Assembly: GCA_958413095.1 (NCBI GenBank)
Contig: CATYUF010000037.1
Span: forward strand, 1-18,025
DNA from: an uncultured Clostridium sp.
GTDB lineage: Bacteria > Bacillota > Clostridia > TANB77 > CAG-508
Reading direction: 5' to 3'
Length of the DNA: 18,025 nucleotides
How positions within the stretch are numbered: position 1 is the first letter of the stretch; each line of letters opens with the position of its first letter. The position numbers were made by a program, and so were the translations under genes. The notes below the pieces were generated by a model. The model did no database searches, had not been told where the DNA came from, and saw nothing but the letters and a program-made list of their open reading frames with translations. Below, one piece after another: positions 7,858 through 14,554 of this stretch.

Positions 7858-8502
7858 ATGGAAAATGCAGCAGACGCATTAAAGATGGCAGCAGCCGTAT
7901 TAGCTTTTGTTCTAGCATTAGGAATTAGTATGTCATCTTTTTCCGAAGTTAGAGAAGTTTCTGAAATAATTTTAAATTATAAAGATAAAGAATATAATTA
8001 CAGTTACATTCCATCAAATGGAGATACTACTAGAAAAGTAAGTGTAGAAACAATAGTACAGTCTATTTATAGAGCATATAATGAAAATTATAAAATTTAT
8101 TTTTACGAAAATGGTAATGAATCAGACCCATTAATTTTATTTAAAGAAGGTATGACTCAAGAAAAACAAGAGATTAATTATATAGATTTAAGAAAACAAG
8201 CATTAGCAACTGTAGAAAAAAGAAACCAATTTATAGGTTGCATTTTATATGGAAGTTCATACAGAGATTCAAGTGGAAAATCTTTTAATGATATAAAAAA
8301 TGAATTTAAAGAAGTAGGAATTATATTGCAAGAACAAGGATTATATGATAAAATAGTAAGTAGTGGAGGAGCAGAAGAAAAATTTGGAGTATATTATGAA
8401 GATGATGAGGTATTAGAAGACTCAAATCCAGATGATTCTGAATCAAATGTACCACAATCAAACAGAATAAAGAAAAGAGTTATTACATATATTTTGCAAT
8501 AA
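7858..8502 (+). CDS. Divergent MENA-type pilin-like protein
   Basis: A 214-residue protein starting MENAADALKMAAA and running into a membrane helix (about residues 9-27), clearly related at the N-terminus to the three MENASKAL proteins. The FNxQFxxY motif is blurred (YNYSYIP), but the following VETIVQSIYRAYNEN helix sits in the equivalent place. The ectodomain is longer and has an acidic tract (EDDEVLEDSNPDDSES) near the C-terminus, followed by a basic RIKKR segment. It has an AAAGGATG ribosome binding site and starts 27 bases after the upstream stop. It is probably a minor subunit; a role in priming or capping the filament is possible but not shown by the sequence. Confidence 0.55.
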   Translation: MENAADALKMAAAVLAFVLALGISMSSFSEVREVSEIILNYKDKEYNYSYIPSNGDTTRKVSVETIVQSIYRAYNENYKIYFYENGNESDPLILFKEGMTQEKQEINYIDLRKQALATVEKRNQFIGCILYGSSYRDSSGKSFNDIKNEFKEVGIILQEQGLYDKIVSSGGAEEKFGVYYEDDEVLEDSNPDDSESNVPQSNRIKKRVITYILQ

Positions 8503-8535
8503 TAAAATTTAATTTATTATTATAAGGAGGAAGTT

Positions 8536-9069
8536 ATGGGAGATTCATTGATAACAATAATTGCAATAATTTTAGCAGCGGTTTTAATGTTTGTATTTCC
8601 ATTAATGGCTATGTCAGATAGAACTGATGATGTTACACAACTAGCAGTAAAAACAGCAACAACAGATTTTGTTGATACAGTAAGAACAACAGGAAAATTA
8701 ACACCAGATAATTATAGTAAATTTGTTGAAAATATTAATTCAACAGGAAATACATATGATGTAGAAATGGAAGTAAAAGTTTTAGACGAAAATCCAGGAA
8801 AGAAAACAGCACAAACAGCAACAGAAAAAATAGGTGAAAATGTATATTACTCAATGTATACATCACAAATTTTAGAAGCATTAGGAAAAAATAATAATAA
8901 TGCTGTATTAGCTCTTAAAGAAGGAGATTATTTCATAGTAAGTGTGAAAAATACTAATACAACATTATCACAACAATTAAAGAACTTTTTCTATACAGTA
9001 ACAGGAAATGACACTTATACTATTGCAGCATCGCATGGAGGAATAGTATCAACTAATGGAGTAAAATAA
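8536..9069 (+). CDS. TadE-like single-pass membrane protein
   Basis: A 177-residue protein with a membrane helix at about residues 4-25 (starting MGDSLITIIAI). It is followed by QLAVKTATTDFVDTVRTTGK, a helix with a pattern like that of TadE-type pseudopilins, where a helix with small residues and a T-G turn follows the membrane segment. It lacks the MENA start and the FNxQFxxY motif, so it belongs to a second pilin-like type. It has a very strong ribosome binding site (AAGGAGG). It is the last gene before a terminator hairpin and so closes the operon that starts with the TadZ-like genes. The TadE relation is inferred from topology and pattern only. Confidence 0.55.
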   Translation: MGDSLITIIAIILAAVLMFVFPLMAMSDRTDDVTQLAVKTATTDFVDTVRTTGKLTPDNYSKFVENINSTGNTYDVEMEVKVLDENPGKKTAQTATEKIGENVYYSMYTSQILEALGKNNNNAVLALKEGDYFIVSVKNTNTTLSQQLKNFFYTVTGNDTYTIAASHGGIVSTNGVK

Positions 9070-9088
9070 TGCTAGGAATAATAGAAAT

Positions 9089-9124
9089 TTAAGGGGCGTC
9101 ATATGAAAATTGCGTCCTTTTTTT
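9089..9124 (+). terminator. Rho-independent terminator of the Tad-like operon
   Basis: AAGGGGCG pairs with CGTCCTT (one bulged G and one G-T pair) around a loop of about 14 bases and is followed directly by a run of T to about position 9124. It lies 20 bases after the stop of the TadE-like gene and is the first convincing terminator downstream of the window start, so it likely marks the operon end. The 539-residue protein gene that follows would then need its own promoter or read-through. Confidence 0.65.
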
Positions 9125-9187
9125 AAACTTATAGGAAATTGCATTTCTTAAAAATTTAAAAAAATAAAAACAAAGGAAAGAAATTTT

Positions 9188-10807
9188 ATGAAAATACAAT
9201 ATTTAGCAGTAATTTTTGTAATTATAATATTACCAATGTCATTAATATTATCAGCCTATACACAAAATCATATAGAAACACTAAATTTACAAGAATTATA
9301 TGATTCAAAACTTGATACAGCAACATATGATGCAGTTAAAGCATTTCAATTAAATACAATAAATAATAGTACATCAGATATCCAAAATTCAAAAATTAGA
9401 GATATAGAAGCAGCAGTAAATACATTTTTCAACTCGATAGCATCTAACTTTAATATGGCAGGATATAATAGTGATGTGTTAAATAAATATGTACCAGCAT
9501 TAGTGTTTACAATGTATGATGGAATTTATATTTATACATCATATACCAATACTTTGAGTGATGTTAATGTAGGAACAAATTCAACATATAAAGATGGAGA
9601 AAATTTGGCGGGATTAAAACCATATATTTTTTATAGCTGTAGATATAAGACAGGAGCTACTGATGTAGTAATAACATATTCTTTAGATAATTATATCCAA
9701 ATTGATGGAAAAGTAAATAATGAATATATTCATAAAGATGGATATCTATATAATCCAAATGATATACAAATAAGTGGGAATAATGTAATATATAGAGGTG
9801 TAAGAATACAAGAAGAAGCACCATTAAAAGAAATACTTCCAGATGGGAATGAATATACATACTTAAAATTAAATGGAGTAAAATATTATAAAGATATAAA
9901 TTCAGAACAGTGGTTTTCAATATTAAATGGACAAAAGAAACCACAAGGAAAATTCTTATCAAAATATGAAACTACTAACGACTTGGCAATAAAATTTTTT
10001 ACAGAAGCCAAAGAATTTAGTGATTGGTTTTATAATAATTCAGGTCTTAGCGATTTAAGAGCTTCTGATGCGGTAGATGAAAAAGGACAACCATTAAAAA
10101 ATCTAGTAAATGAAAGAAGTGCAGTGGTATATGAATTCAATTCTAATCAAAGAATTTTTGACAATAGTGGTCATTTAGAAGATTCAGCTTCTCTATTTAA
10201 TAATCATAGATTAGCAGTAATAAGATATACAATAGAGAAAAATTTGTCAATAGCAATGGCAAACTATAATAACTTTACACAAGGTGCATCAGCAAATTTT
10301 CAAATGCCAAATTTAACAGAAGAAGAATGGGCCCCAATAATGAATAATATGTCATTAATAAGTTTTTTAGAAGGATTAAATATAGGTGGAAAAGTATATA
10401 ATGGATATTCAATTATAAATAACAATAAAAATCAGGAAGTAGTATCAGAAAATTCTATATATATTGTTGGAAATGATAATAATTATCATATGGTAACTGA
10501 TAAAGATTTAGTAAGTACAGTTACACCCCAAATAGGATATTTAAACATTGATTTTGAAAGAAAAAGTGTGATAGGAGAAGAAGATACTACGAAATACTAT
10601 TATCCAAGAAGAGAATTAGGATGTTATGGAAGTATAGTTGCACATACAAACTTAGATGTAGAATCTGATAGTGTATATGAATATTTAGGTAAAAATACTA
10701 ATCAAAATATAGCAAGTGTTTATTATACAGCTTTAGCTAGAGAAAGGTATAGTAGTTATAAAGCAAATAGAACATATGACACTTATACAGAGCAATTTAA
10801 GGAATAA
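9188..10807 (+). CDS. Large N-terminally anchored extracellular protein, possible tip or TadG-like subunit
   Basis: A 539-residue protein with one N-terminal membrane helix (about residues 4-24) and a large, Tyr/Asn/Ser-rich outside part. The segment after the helix (ELYDSKLDTATYDAVKAFQLNT) has the small-residue helix that follows the membrane segment in TadE/TadG-type proteins, and the TadE-like protein upstream has a comparable segment. A conserved-looking VFTMYDGIYIYTSY stretch follows near residue 107. There is no LPXTG sorting signal, second membrane helix or recognisable enzyme motif. It is separated from the Tad-like operon by a terminator but has the same orientation and lies next to it. 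I infer a large surface-exposed minor subunit or adhesin of the same machine. I do not recognise a named family. The ribosome binding site is AAAGGAAAG. Confidence 0.5.
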   Translation: MKIQYLAVIFVIIILPMSLILSAYTQNHIETLNLQELYDSKLDTATYDAVKAFQLNTINNSTSDIQNSKIRDIEAAVNTFFNSIASNFNMAGYNSDVLNKYVPALVFTMYDGIYIYTSYTNTLSDVNVGTNSTYKDGENLAGLKPYIFYSCRYKTGATDVVITYSLDNYIQIDGKVNNEYIHKDGYLYNPNDIQISGNNVIYRGVRIQEEAPLKEILPDGNEYTYLKLNGVKYYKDINSEQWFSILNGQKKPQGKFLSKYETTNDLAIKFFTEAKEFSDWFYNNSGLSDLRASDAVDEKGQPLKNLVNERSAVVYEFNSNQRIFDNSGHLEDSASLFNNHRLAVIRYTIEKNLSIAMANYNNFTQGASANFQMPNLTEEEWAPIMNNMSLISFLEGLNIGGKVYNGYSIINNNKNQEVVSENSIYIVGNDNNYHMVTDKDLVSTVTPQIGYLNIDFERKSVIGEEDTTKYYYPRRELGCYGSIVAHTNLDVESDSVYEYLGKNTNQNIASVYYTALARERYSSYKANRTYDTYTEQFKE

Positions 10808-10942
10808 ATTTGTTTGCTTACACAATGTTTCAATAATAATTTATTATTAAACTGTAAAATCAATATATAAAATAAAAAGGAATAATATAAAATAAAAGGT
10901 CAATAATAATTAAAGATAAGTTTTTGTAAAAAGGAGAAAAAA

Positions 10943-12172
10943 ATGCAAAAGAAAACAATATCTTTAATATTATTGACTTTTTTAATTTTAATATACATGT
11001 ATACAATAGTAATAACTTCAATGCCAGATAAAATGGTAGTATTTGAAGGAGAAGAAATAAATATAAAAACATTATTGGGCTTGAATCTAATGGAAAATAA
11101 TGAAAGCATTATGGCATCATCAAATATAAATAATCAGAAAATAAATGAAGTAGGAGTAAAAAAACTAACATTAAATTTATTTGATAAATTGCCATTAAAA
11201 AACATAAATGTATCAGTATTGCCAAGAACTAAAGTAATACCAGTTGGAAATATTGCAGGAGTAAAACTATATACAAGTGGTGTATTAGTAGTAGGAATGT
11301 CTGAGATTGAAGGAAAAGATAATAAGGTATATAAACCATACGAAAATACAGGAATAAAAGAAGGGGATACAATAACTAAAATAAATGATAAATATATATC
11401 TTCAACTGATGACTTAATAGATAATGTAAATAAATCAGAAGGAGATACAATAGAAGTAACATATATTCAAAATGAACAAACAAAAGAATGTAGTATAACT
11501 CCAGTAAAAACTAATGAAAATGAATATAAAATTGGACTTTGGGTAAGAGATAGTGCAGCAGGAGTTGGAACAGTAACTTTTTATGAGCCAACTACTAAGA
11601 CTTTTGGAGCATTAGGTCACGGAATAGCAGATATAGACACAGGTGAATTATTAAATATAGCTTCAGGAGAATTTGTAACAACAAGAGTTTTAAACATAAC
11701 CAAAGGAGAAAAAGGAAATCCAGGAAAAATACAAGGTACAATAGAAGAACAACAAACAATAGGAAAAATATCCCAAAATACAGCTTTTGGAATATATGGA
11801 AAAGTAGATAATATAACAAGCTTAGAGATAGATGCTTCAAAAGAAATGGAAGTAGCATTAAGAGATGAAATAAAATTAGGAAAAGCAAAAATATTATGTG
11901 GCTTAGATAATAAAAATGTGCAAGAATATGAAATTGAAATAAAAAAAATTTATAAAGAAAACAATTACAATAATAAAAGTATGGAAATAGAAATAACAGA
12001 TGAAAGACTAATAAACAAAACAGGAGGAATAATACAAGGAATGAGTGGCTCACCTATAATCCAAAATGGGAAGTTTGTAGGGGCAGTAACACATGTGTTA
12101 GTTAATAATCCAAAAGAAGGATATGCTGTATTTGGAGATTTGATGCTAAAACAAACAAAAGAAATAAAATGA
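10943..12172 (+). CDS. spoIVB: SpoIVB, S55-family sporulation serine protease
   Basis: A 409-residue protein: an N-terminal membrane helix (about residues 5-26), a PDZ domain (about 95-175, with SGVLVVG and GIKEGDTITKIND), then the S55 peptidase domain. His226 (GALGHGI), Asp353 and Ser368 (GMSGSP) match the B. subtilis triad His236/Asp363/Ser378 with the same 10-residue offset throughout, so the enzyme should be active. In sporulation the forespore secretes SpoIVB, which cleaves SpoIVFA and frees SpoIVFB to process pro-sigma-K. In B. subtilis it lies between recN and spo0A; here it lies downstream of the Tad-like genes and convergent with murC. AAGGAG is 6 bases before the ATG. A sigma-G type promoter could not be called with confidence in the 135-base upstream gap. 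Confidence 0.95.
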   Translation: MQKKTISLILLTFLILIYMYTIVITSMPDKMVVFEGEEINIKTLLGLNLMENNESIMASSNINNQKINEVGVKKLTLNLFDKLPLKNINVSVLPRTKVIPVGNIAGVKLYTSGVLVVGMSEIEGKDNKVYKPYENTGIKEGDTITKINDKYISSTDDLIDNVNKSEGDTIEVTYIQNEQTKECSITPVKTNENEYKIGLWVRDSAAGVGTVTFYEPTTKTFGALGHGIADIDTGELLNIASGEFVTTRVLNITKGEKGNPGKIQGTIEEQQTIGKISQNTAFGIYGKVDNITSLEIDASKEMEVALRDEIKLGKAKILCGLDNKNVQEYEIEIKKIYKENNYNNKSMEIEITDERLINKTGGIIQGMSGSPIIQNGKFVGAVTHVLVNNPKEGYAVFGDLMLKQTKEIK

Positions 12173-12301
12173 TTTTTGGGTCGTGATTTTGGGGTCGGAG
12201 ACAAAAATCATGTAAGAATTTGAAAAAGATAATAATAATAAATTTTTAAATAAAAAATGGGGTATCAGAGATGCTGATTTTTGTCTCCGACCCCAAAATC
12301 A
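12170..12301. repeat. REP/MITE-like inverted-repeat element between spoIVB and murC
   Basis: Positions 12184-12210 and 12275-12301 are a perfect 27-bp inverted repeat with the core GGGGTCGGAGACAAAAAT, separated by 64 bases of AT-rich sequence. A third, imperfect 14-base copy (one mismatch) lies head-to-tail at 12170-12183 and supplies the TGA stop of spoIVB. A degenerate partial copy at about 12258-12271 (TGGGGTATCAGAGA) can pair with the right arm as a bulged hairpin. The left side can also form a 10-bp hairpin (12169-12178 with 12202-12211). The right arm ends one base before the murC stop. The G-rich core is out of character with the surrounding AT-rich DNA. A REP-type or MITE-type element mobilised in trans is the best explanation; it may also separate the two convergent transcripts. 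Confidence 0.75.
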
Positions 12302-13684
12302 TTATTTAATTAACATATTTCCAATATTAGTTACAGTACCAGCTCCTAAAGTCATAACAATATCATTTTCTTTAACATTATCTTTAATATATTTTACACA
12401 TTCGTCAAAATCAGGAATATATAAAGCGGCTTTGCCAAGAGAATTAATTTTATCAACTAAATCTTTAGAAGAAATACCATAAGTATTAGTTTCCCTTGCT
12501 GCATAGATATCTAAAACAATGACATTGTCAAAATTTAATAAAGCTTTTGCAAAATCATTTAATAAATTTTTTGTTCTGCTATAAGTATGTGGTTGAAAAA
12601 CAACCCAAGACTTATTATATTTTTTATTTATTAAAGATTTAGCTGTTGCAATTATTTCAGTAGGGTGATGACCATAATCATCATAAACACTTGCTATTCC
12701 ATTTACTTTTCCTTTAAATTCAAATCTTCTATGAGCACCTGTAAATTTTACTAAGGCATTTTTGATTGATTTTTTATCAATACTATATTCATTACAAAGA
12801 GCAATACAAGCTAAAGCATTTAAAACATTATGCATTCCAGGAACTGATAACTTAATTCTTTCAAAAAATTCATCATTATGATATACATCAAATTCAGCAA
12901 AACCATCATTGTCAAAAACAATATTTACAGCAAAGAAATTTGTATTTTTATTAGTAATACCATAAGTTACAACTTTTGAAGAGGTATATTGACTTAAATC
13001 TAAACAATTATTATCATCACCATTTAAAATTAGTAGACCATCGTCAGGTAGAAGTTTTACGTATTTTACAAAAGCATTTTTTATGTTTTCAAAAGTTTTA
13101 AAATAATCTAAATGGTCATTATCAATATTTAAAATAATTTCAGCTTTAGGAAAGAATTTTAAGAAACTTTCAACATATTCACAAGCTTCAATTATAAAAT
13201 GTTCACTATTTCCTACTCTATAATTACCATCAAGTTGTTTTAAATAAGCACCAACTTGAATGCTAGGGTCTTTCATAGCTTCAACAAAGCAAAGAGAGAG
13301 CATAGAAGTAGTAGTTGTTTTTCCGTGAGTACCAGAAACACAAATAGTATCTTTATAACATTTTGTTAGCTCTCCTAAAAAATCAGCTCTTTCAATAGTT
13401 GGAATATTATTTTCCTTAGCAATGATTATTTCAGAATCATCTTGTTTAATTGCAGCAGAATAAACAACTACATCTGAATTTTTAACATCTTCATTATTAT
13501 GTCCAATAGTTACTTTAATTCCTTTTTTAGTTAAAATTTCAACAGTTTCAGAATTAGAACAATCAGAGCCAGTAATGTTAAAGCCCCAATTAAGTAGAAT
13601 TTCAGCAATTCCACTCATACTAACTCCACCGATTCCAATCATATGTATATTTTTATATTTTTTTATATTATCTATGTTAGGCAT
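12302..13684 (-). CDS. murC: MurC, UDP-N-acetylmuramate--L-alanine ligase
   Basis: A 460-residue cytoplasmic enzyme that adds L-alanine to UDP-MurNAc using ATP, the first amino-acid step of the peptidoglycan stem peptide. The three Mur ligase domains are visible. The N-terminal UDP-substrate domain has HMIGIGGVSMSG (about residues 14-25). The ATPase domain has the P-loop GTHGKTTTT (118-126), EACEY (166-170) and NIDNDHLDYF (186-195). The C-terminal domain has YDDYGHHPTEI (about 333-343) and FQPHTYSRT. The His-Met-Ile-Gly-Ile-Gly-Gly start and length are typical of MurC, not MurD/E/F. The start has GGAG (AAAGGAGT on the minus strand) and a good promoter upstream. It stands alone, convergent with spoIVB and divergent from spoVG. 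Confidence 0.97.
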   Translation of the reverse strand: MPNIDNIKKYKNIHMIGIGGVSMSGIAEILLNWGFNITGSDCSNSETVEILTKKGIKVTIGHNNEDVKNSDVVVYSAAIKQDDSEIIIAKENNIPTIERADFLGELTKCYKDTICVSGTHGKTTTTSMLSLCFVEAMKDPSIQVGAYLKQLDGNYRVGNSEHFIIEACEYVESFLKFFPKAEIILNIDNDHLDYFKTFENIKNAFVKYVKLLPDDGLLILNGDDNNCLDLSQYTSSKVVTYGITNKNTNFFAVNIVFDNDGFAEFDVYHNDEFFERIKLSVPGMHNVLNALACIALCNEYSIDKKSIKNALVKFTGAHRRFEFKGKVNGIASVYDDYGHHPTEIIATAKSLINKKYNKSWVVFQPHTYSRTKNLLNDFAKALLNFDNVIVLDIYAARETNTYGISSKDLVDKINSLGKAALYIPDFDECVKYIKDNVKENDIVMTLGAGTVTNIGNMLIK

Positions 13685-13711
13685 TAATCAACACTCCTTT
13701 TTAACAGATAG

Positions 13712-13740
13712 ATTATACAATTTTATATGTAAAAATTCAA
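13712..13740 (-). promoter_or_regulatory. Sigma-A promoter of murC
   Basis: Read on the minus strand, TTGAAT (13740-13735), a 17-base spacer and a perfect TATAAT (13717-13712) lie just upstream of the murC ribosome binding site. The expected transcription start would leave a 5' untranslated region of roughly 20 bases. Confidence 0.7.
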
Positions 13741-13903
13741 TAGTTTAAAGGAAATTTCATTATATTGTATGTTATAAAAATTTATAAGTTACAATTTTTT
13801 GAAATTAGCCACTGAAAATGGGTGATAATTATAACTTTTTTGATTTTGAACTACTTATTCCATTATATAGTAATAAAGAAAATTTAAAAAATTGTAAAAA
13901 AAA
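13741..13903. other. Intergenic region between divergent murC and spoVG
   Basis: The two start codons are 319 bases apart. The murC promoter takes the left edge and the proposed spoVG sigma-H promoter the right. The 163 bases between are AT-rich and hold no supportable gene. The only structure seen is an imperfect 10-of-11 pair inverted repeat (13786-13796 with 13827-13837) followed by a run of T, too weak and too widely spaced to call a terminator. No convincing Spo0A box was found by eye. Confidence 0.4.
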
Positions 13904-13932
13904 GAAGGAAAAAGATTTTTTATGAAGAATAA
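13904..13932 (+). promoter_or_regulatory. Sigma-H promoter of spoVG
   Basis: GAAGGAAAA (13904-13912), an 11-base spacer and GAAGAATAA (13924-13932) match the B. subtilis sigma-H consensus (RnAGGAwWW, 11-12 bases, RnnGAATww) at every defined position. spoVG is the classic sigma-H-dependent gene of B. subtilis, so promoter and gene agree. A TATAAT at 13933-13938 overlaps it but has no acceptable -35 box, which favours sigma-H. The leader to the start codon would be about 60 bases. Confidence 0.7.
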
Positions 13933-14003
13933 TATAATTGTACATAAGATATAACTAATATGTACGAAATATTTTTAAAACTTAAGGAAGGCAGGTGCAC
14001 AAA

Positions 14004-14276
14004 ATGCAAATAACAGATGTACGTTTAAGAAAAGTTAATTCAGAGAACAGAATGAAAGCTGTTGCTTCTGTAACATTCGATAATGAATTCGTAATTCACG
14101 ATATCAAAGTTATCGAAAGCCAAAATGGATTATTTATAGCTATGCCAAGTAGAAAAACTCCAAACGGAGAATTCAAAGATATAGCTCATCCAATCAATGC
14201 TGAAACTAGAGAGAAAATTCAAAAAGCTATATTAGAAGCTTATGAAGCTCCAGAAACAGAAGAATCAGCAGAATAA
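14004..14276 (+). CDS. spoVG: SpoVG, septation/sporulation RNA- and DNA-binding regulator
   Basis: A 90-residue protein with the near-invariant SpoVG sequence: MQITDVRLRKV, RMKAVASVTFDNEFVIHDIKVI, NGLFIAMPSRKTPNGEFKDIAHPIN, then a helix and an acidic tail (EAPETEESAE). SpoVG proteins bind nucleic acid and affect asymmetric septation, sporulation and, in other Firmicutes, cell-wall and virulence genes. I chose the ATG at 14004 because family members start M-x-[IV]-TDVRLR. A GTG nine bases upstream would add MHK, and it overlaps the AGGTG ribosome binding site that serves the ATG. Its codons are richer in C-ending forms (TTC, ATC, CAC, AAC) than those of neighbouring genes, consistent with high expression. 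Confidence 0.97.
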   Translation: MQITDVRLRKVNSENRMKAVASVTFDNEFVIHDIKVIESQNGLFIAMPSRKTPNGEFKDIAHPINAETREKIQKAILEAYEAPETEESAE

Positions 14277-14287
14277 TTATAAATAAA

Positions 14288-14331
14288 AGAAACTGTCCTA
14301 AAATATAGAAATATATTATAGGGCAGTTTTT
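14288..14331 (+). terminator. Rho-independent terminator of spoVG
   Basis: AAACTGTCCTA (14290-14300) pairs with TAGGGCAGTTT (14319-14329) over 11 positions, one of them a G-T pair, followed by TTTTT. The A-rich stretch on the other side means it may also work on the minus strand. It begins about 12 bases after the spoVG stop codon. Confidence 0.85.
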
Positions 14332-14426
14332 GAATTATACATCGCCTCCATTTCATTTTTTAAATCTTCTAAGGTATAAACGTTACCATTTTTAATATTG
14401 TCTTCACTTTCTTTAAGTCCTGCAAA
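14316..14426 (-). pseudogene. Remnant resembling the C-terminus of a RelB/Phd-type antitoxin
   Basis: Read on the minus strand, about 36 codons in one frame encode FAGLKESEDNIKNGNVY then TLEDLKNEMEAMYN, and stop at TAA (14318-14316). The I-K-x-G-x-V-Y-[TS]-L-E-[ED] pattern is common at the C-terminus of small RelB/Phd-like antitoxins. Upstream in the same frame only Phe/Ile/Lys-rich, non-protein-like codons follow, and no start with a ribosome binding site is present, so the DNA-binding N-terminus is gone. The end of the frame runs into the spoVG terminator. No toxin gene is adjacent. The call rests on a short pattern and is uncertain. Confidence 0.35.
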
Positions 14427-14469
14427 CAATATTATAAACTTATGTAAATGTTTTTTTATTATAAAAGAC

Positions 14470-14498
14470 TTGAAAAAAAGGCAAAAAACAGGTAAAAT
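14470..14498 (+). promoter_or_regulatory. Sigma-A promoter of pth
   Basis: TTGAAA (14470-14475), a 17-base spacer and TAAAAT (14493-14498) lie about 57 bases before the pth start codon. This is one mismatch from consensus in each box and has ideal spacing. Confidence 0.6.
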
Positions 14499-14554
14499 AT
14501 AAAGGAATTTTAGTAAAAAGATAAATTAAAAATTTAATAAAGGAATGATTTTAA

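Noticed and set aside
10808..10942. Possible sigma-G promoter for spoIVB and the TAATAA-TTTA-TTATTA palindrome at 10834-10849
   Set aside because: GAATA and CAATAATA fit the sigma-G boxes only partly and with short spacing. The palindrome is pure A/T with no T-tract.
11595..12053. Long open frames on the opposite strand of spoIVB, the ATPase and the RNase genes
   Set aside because: They are Leu/Phe/Tyr-rich products of A-rich coding DNA, lack ribosome binding sites and lie opposite clearly real genes.
12184..12301. Reading the long inverted repeat as a plain bidirectional Rho-independent terminator
   Set aside because: The loop is 64 bases and neither side has a clear T-tract. The extra degenerate copies fit a repeat element better, although some effect on termination is possible.
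13786..13837. Imperfect hairpin followed by T-run upstream of spoVG
   Set aside because: The stem is nearly all A/T with a mismatch and a loop of about 30 bases, and no transcript is known to need ending there.
13995..14003. GTG start for spoVG adding three residues
   Set aside because: The GTG is part of the AGGTG ribosome binding site for the ATG at 14004, and SpoVG proteins begin at the M-x-[IV]-TDVRLR position.
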